Positions 61,800 through 64,000 of a stretch of 64,000 nt of DNA are shown here, one piece after another; the first letter of the stretch is position 1; every line of letters begins with the position of its first letter. The notes under the pieces are model-generated. The model saw only the letters and a program-made list of their open reading frames with translations. It ran no database searches and was not told where the DNA came from. Source of the DNA: Isochrysis galbana (lineage: Eukaryota > Haptophyta > Isochrysidales > Isochrysidaceae); assembly GCA_018136815.1 (NCBI GenBank), contig CM030931.1, forward strand, positions 2,595,801-2,659,800, given 5' to 3'. The translations under genes were made by a program, and so were the position numbers.

Positions 61800-62493
61800 G
61801 TATGGGTCGTTTGTGTATGTGCAGTATATGCCGATGGGACGTCGGAGGGGTGGACACATGGCTGGTCTCTATGGGGCTCTCTTTTGACCGGGTCGGATGG
61901 GAGGGGCCCAGGTTTGCGTCTAGGGAGCTCTTTTGGACGGGCCCGCATGGCAACTGGCAACTACAGCACCCGCTAGCATTCAGCTGCACGACCCCCCTTC
62001 CACGCGATGCCAGACGGGCGCCGGACGGGGATAGAAGAACGCTGTCTTGGCTAGGAAGAGCAAAGTATTCTTGAGATCAACAGGTCTGTGCTGGCTAGCT
62101 TTTGACTTAGTTTGCTCCGAAATGTACAACGGAAGGAAAGAGCACAAGGCGAGCCGAGGGAACAAATACATTGGGAAAATCTTGTCTCAGCATCAGTCTT
62201 GAGTAATGAGAGTTGGCAAGTCGCAATCATAGAAGGCGATGGCGCCGTTGCTCTTAGCAGGGGTTTGTGCGCATGAGCAGCGCTCACAGATATCCACCAT
62301 TGAAGCTGCTACATGGAAGAAGAGCTAAAGCAACGGAGAGTGATCGGCTCCGCGCATTCGGCCACATTCATGGACCTCTAAGCCAACATGTGGACGAATG
62401 TGAAGTTGCTCAACCGCCGCGTTGTCGCACAAGTGCCTCGACGAGAAGCGGCATGACATATTGCCGGTTTCTTCATTTGGCGATATCAATCAT
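61800..62493. other. Intergenic, no gene recognised
   Basis: 3' flank of the AllG homologue and spacer to the tRNA-like head. No coding or repeat signal recognised. Confidence 0.4.
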
Positions 62494-63994
62494 CTAATCG
62501 AGCCTCGCCGCAAGAGCCTCGCAAGCGCTTGCAAACGCGGCCAAAGGCGCGCGAGAGACGCCCGTGCCAATCTGTCCAATTCCCGCCCTTTTATGCGCTA
62601 TGCCTGTGTTGATGGCCGGTCGAATGCGTCTTGACACGACGAGGGCCACGTCGAGTAGCATCGGAATACCTTCAAAGTCAAGTGAAGGAATCTGCAGCTC
62701 AGGCCAAACCCCACGCGCCGCATAAATGCGCTTGGCCTCGGCGGTGTACTGGAGTGCGAGCTTTGCGTTGCCGCCCACGAATGCCATGAGAGCTGGAGCG
62801 GCGGCGGTAGCTGGCGCTCCTAGGCCAAGCGTTTCTGTGATGGCGGAGTCGCCCAGATCGAGCGAGGCGTCTGCTGGTCCGTACCCGGGAAACCAGACAG
62901 CCGAGGGAACTGGAGGTGAAGGGGCGAGATGCCAGTTCTGTGGGTCGCCTGCAACAGTCAAGCCGAACTCCACACCATTTCGCGCCATCGCAGTGGCAAA
63001 CGTGCAGTGCTCAAGGCCTTCGATGGCATCGAGCGTGAGCTTACACATGCTCATCGCCAGATTAAGCCCGAAGTGCGCATTTTGTGACAAGAATTGAGAA
63101 GCTTCCTTGACTGCAGCCGCGGCGGAAGCGGACTTGACGGAAAGGTCAATAAAGTTTGGCGAGAGAGCTTGGTGGATGAGCATTGTGAGCGCCTTACACC
63201 TGGAAGTGCCAATGGGCATCGAGGTGAGATGATCGAACGAGATGATATGGTGTGATGACGTCAAAGCAGCACATGGTACAAGTATGGACGCGTGCAGTTC
63301 GAGGCCCCACGAACCTATTGTGACCGTCATCACCCATCTGAAGTGCAGTCGCAAGCAACGGACGCAGACGCAGCCCGCCTTTGGCAACCACAGCCGAATT
63401 CAGTGTTGGTCCCAAGGTGTTGCATATCCAGCGCAACCGGTCGATGACCTCGTCTGAATGAGCGCCAAAGCGAAGTACCTTTCCTAGACCTTCGTTGATT
63501 GAGCAGAAGGCAGTCCCGTTGGTCGATGCAGAAGCATCGATCACCACGAAAACGGGCATTGAGGGGCAGAGCACGCCAGACATAGGGCCGACAGCCTTGT
63601 GGTGGTGGCATGGCTGTAATGTGAGGGACCCTGACATAGCAAATGCGGCGGCAGCCTCAGGGTCCGCAGCCCAACCCTCGAGCAGTATGGCGCCGATGAC
63701 CGCTCCTTGCATCGGACCGCACATACCCTTGAACCCGTCTTGAACAGGTGGGCCCGCGTGGAGAATTGTCTTGGCACCGTTCTTGAACACTTGGACCACA
63801 TCGCGCGCTGGTACTACTGCCTTTAGCATGGGGTCTACGTTGGCAATAATATCTCGTGCGGTAGCATTAGACGCAGCTACAATTGGCGACGTGAGCAGCC
63901 TTTGTGCGGCAGCACGAGCCGAAGCCGGTATGCTATTTAGCGGAGCTGGCGGCTCCAAGCAGGTGGGAACTGACATTGCACTCGCAGCCGACAC
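62494..63994 (-). CDS. AllG (DUF1116) homologue, oxamate carbamoyltransferase subunit, two exons
   Basis: Exons complement(63315..63994, 5' end uncertain) and (62494..63199). A GT-AG intron of 115 bp splits codon R in HNR|CKALTML (phase 2). ~455-461 residues, the size of bacterial AllG. Family signatures in order: TILHAGPPVQDGF, MCGPMQGAVIGAILLEGWA, QPCHHHKAVGPMSGVLCPSM, INEGLGKVLRFGAHSDEVID, ALQMGDDGHNR, FATAMARNGVEFGLTVAG, LGDSAITETLGLGA, FVGGNAKLALQ, IPSLDFEGIPMLLDVALVV, INTGIAHKRAGIGQIGTG. In bacteria AllG acts with AllF (FdrA-like) and AllH to convert oxalurate plus phosphate to oxamate and carbamoyl phosphate in allantoin breakdown. The first usable ATG is at 63976 unless an upstream exon lies beyond the window. 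No plastid or secretory signal is obvious. GC content and intron suit the host, so any transfer is old. Confidence 0.88.
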
Positions 63995-64000
63995 ATGCGA

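Overview
The window looks like nuclear DNA of a unicellular alga with a secondary plastid, most likely a haptophyte. This placement is inference. The reasons are: genes with short (~90-200 bp) GT-AG introns mixed with at least two GC-AG introns; plastid proteins (TatA, an ABC-F ATPase, a small beta-rich protein) that open with a signal peptide followed by a transit-like segment; a probable UGA-decoding selenoprotein; GC-rich coding sequence; and very large homopurine/homopyrimidine microsatellite arrays.

Layout. 0-7 kb: a secreted beta-helix protein (partial), an intronless RCC1 + IPT/TIG protein with two Cys4 knuckles, and an EF-hand protein. 7-16 kb: small direct repeats, dispersed repeat R1, a two-exon membrane sulfotransferase, then a repeat-rich stretch with a frameshifted ORF, an AT-rich foreign-looking ORF, a TIR element and a 502-codon ORF1-like protein. 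16-23 kb: an EF-hand + triple Tudor-like protein, a second AT-rich broken ORF, a second sulfotransferase, an 840-bp GA array and a plastid-targeted protein. 23-28 kb: composite dispersed repeats, a tRNA-related SINE-like head, and a decayed Copia-type gag. 28-35 kb: asparaginyl-tRNA synthetase with a WHEP-like insert, GA arrays, and a hydroxyproline arabinosyltransferase-like Golgi enzyme. 35-39 kb: mostly non-coding, with Copia RNase H and hAT transposase remnants, then a zinc-finger gene that reads antisense into the hAT remnant. 41-49 kb: plastid ABC-F protein, TatA, and a SELENOM/SELENOF-type protein with an in-frame TGA and a C-terminal membrane anchor. 50-64 kb: a kinase + PH protein of ~1280 residues, an inverted copy of R1, Pol I/III subunit RPAC1, more composite repeats, a truncated chromodomain, and at the right edge a eukaryotic, intron-bearing homologue of bacterial AllG (DUF1116), the oxamate carbamoyltransferase subunit.

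The genes do not form a pathway; this is a normal eukaryotic mixture (translation, transcription, secretory glycosylation/sulfation, plastid protein traffic, signalling) separated by repeats. The two most unusual loci are the AllG homologue and the candidate selenoprotein. Exon borders were placed by eye from reading frame, family similarity and GT/GC...AG dinucleotides. No transcript evidence was available.
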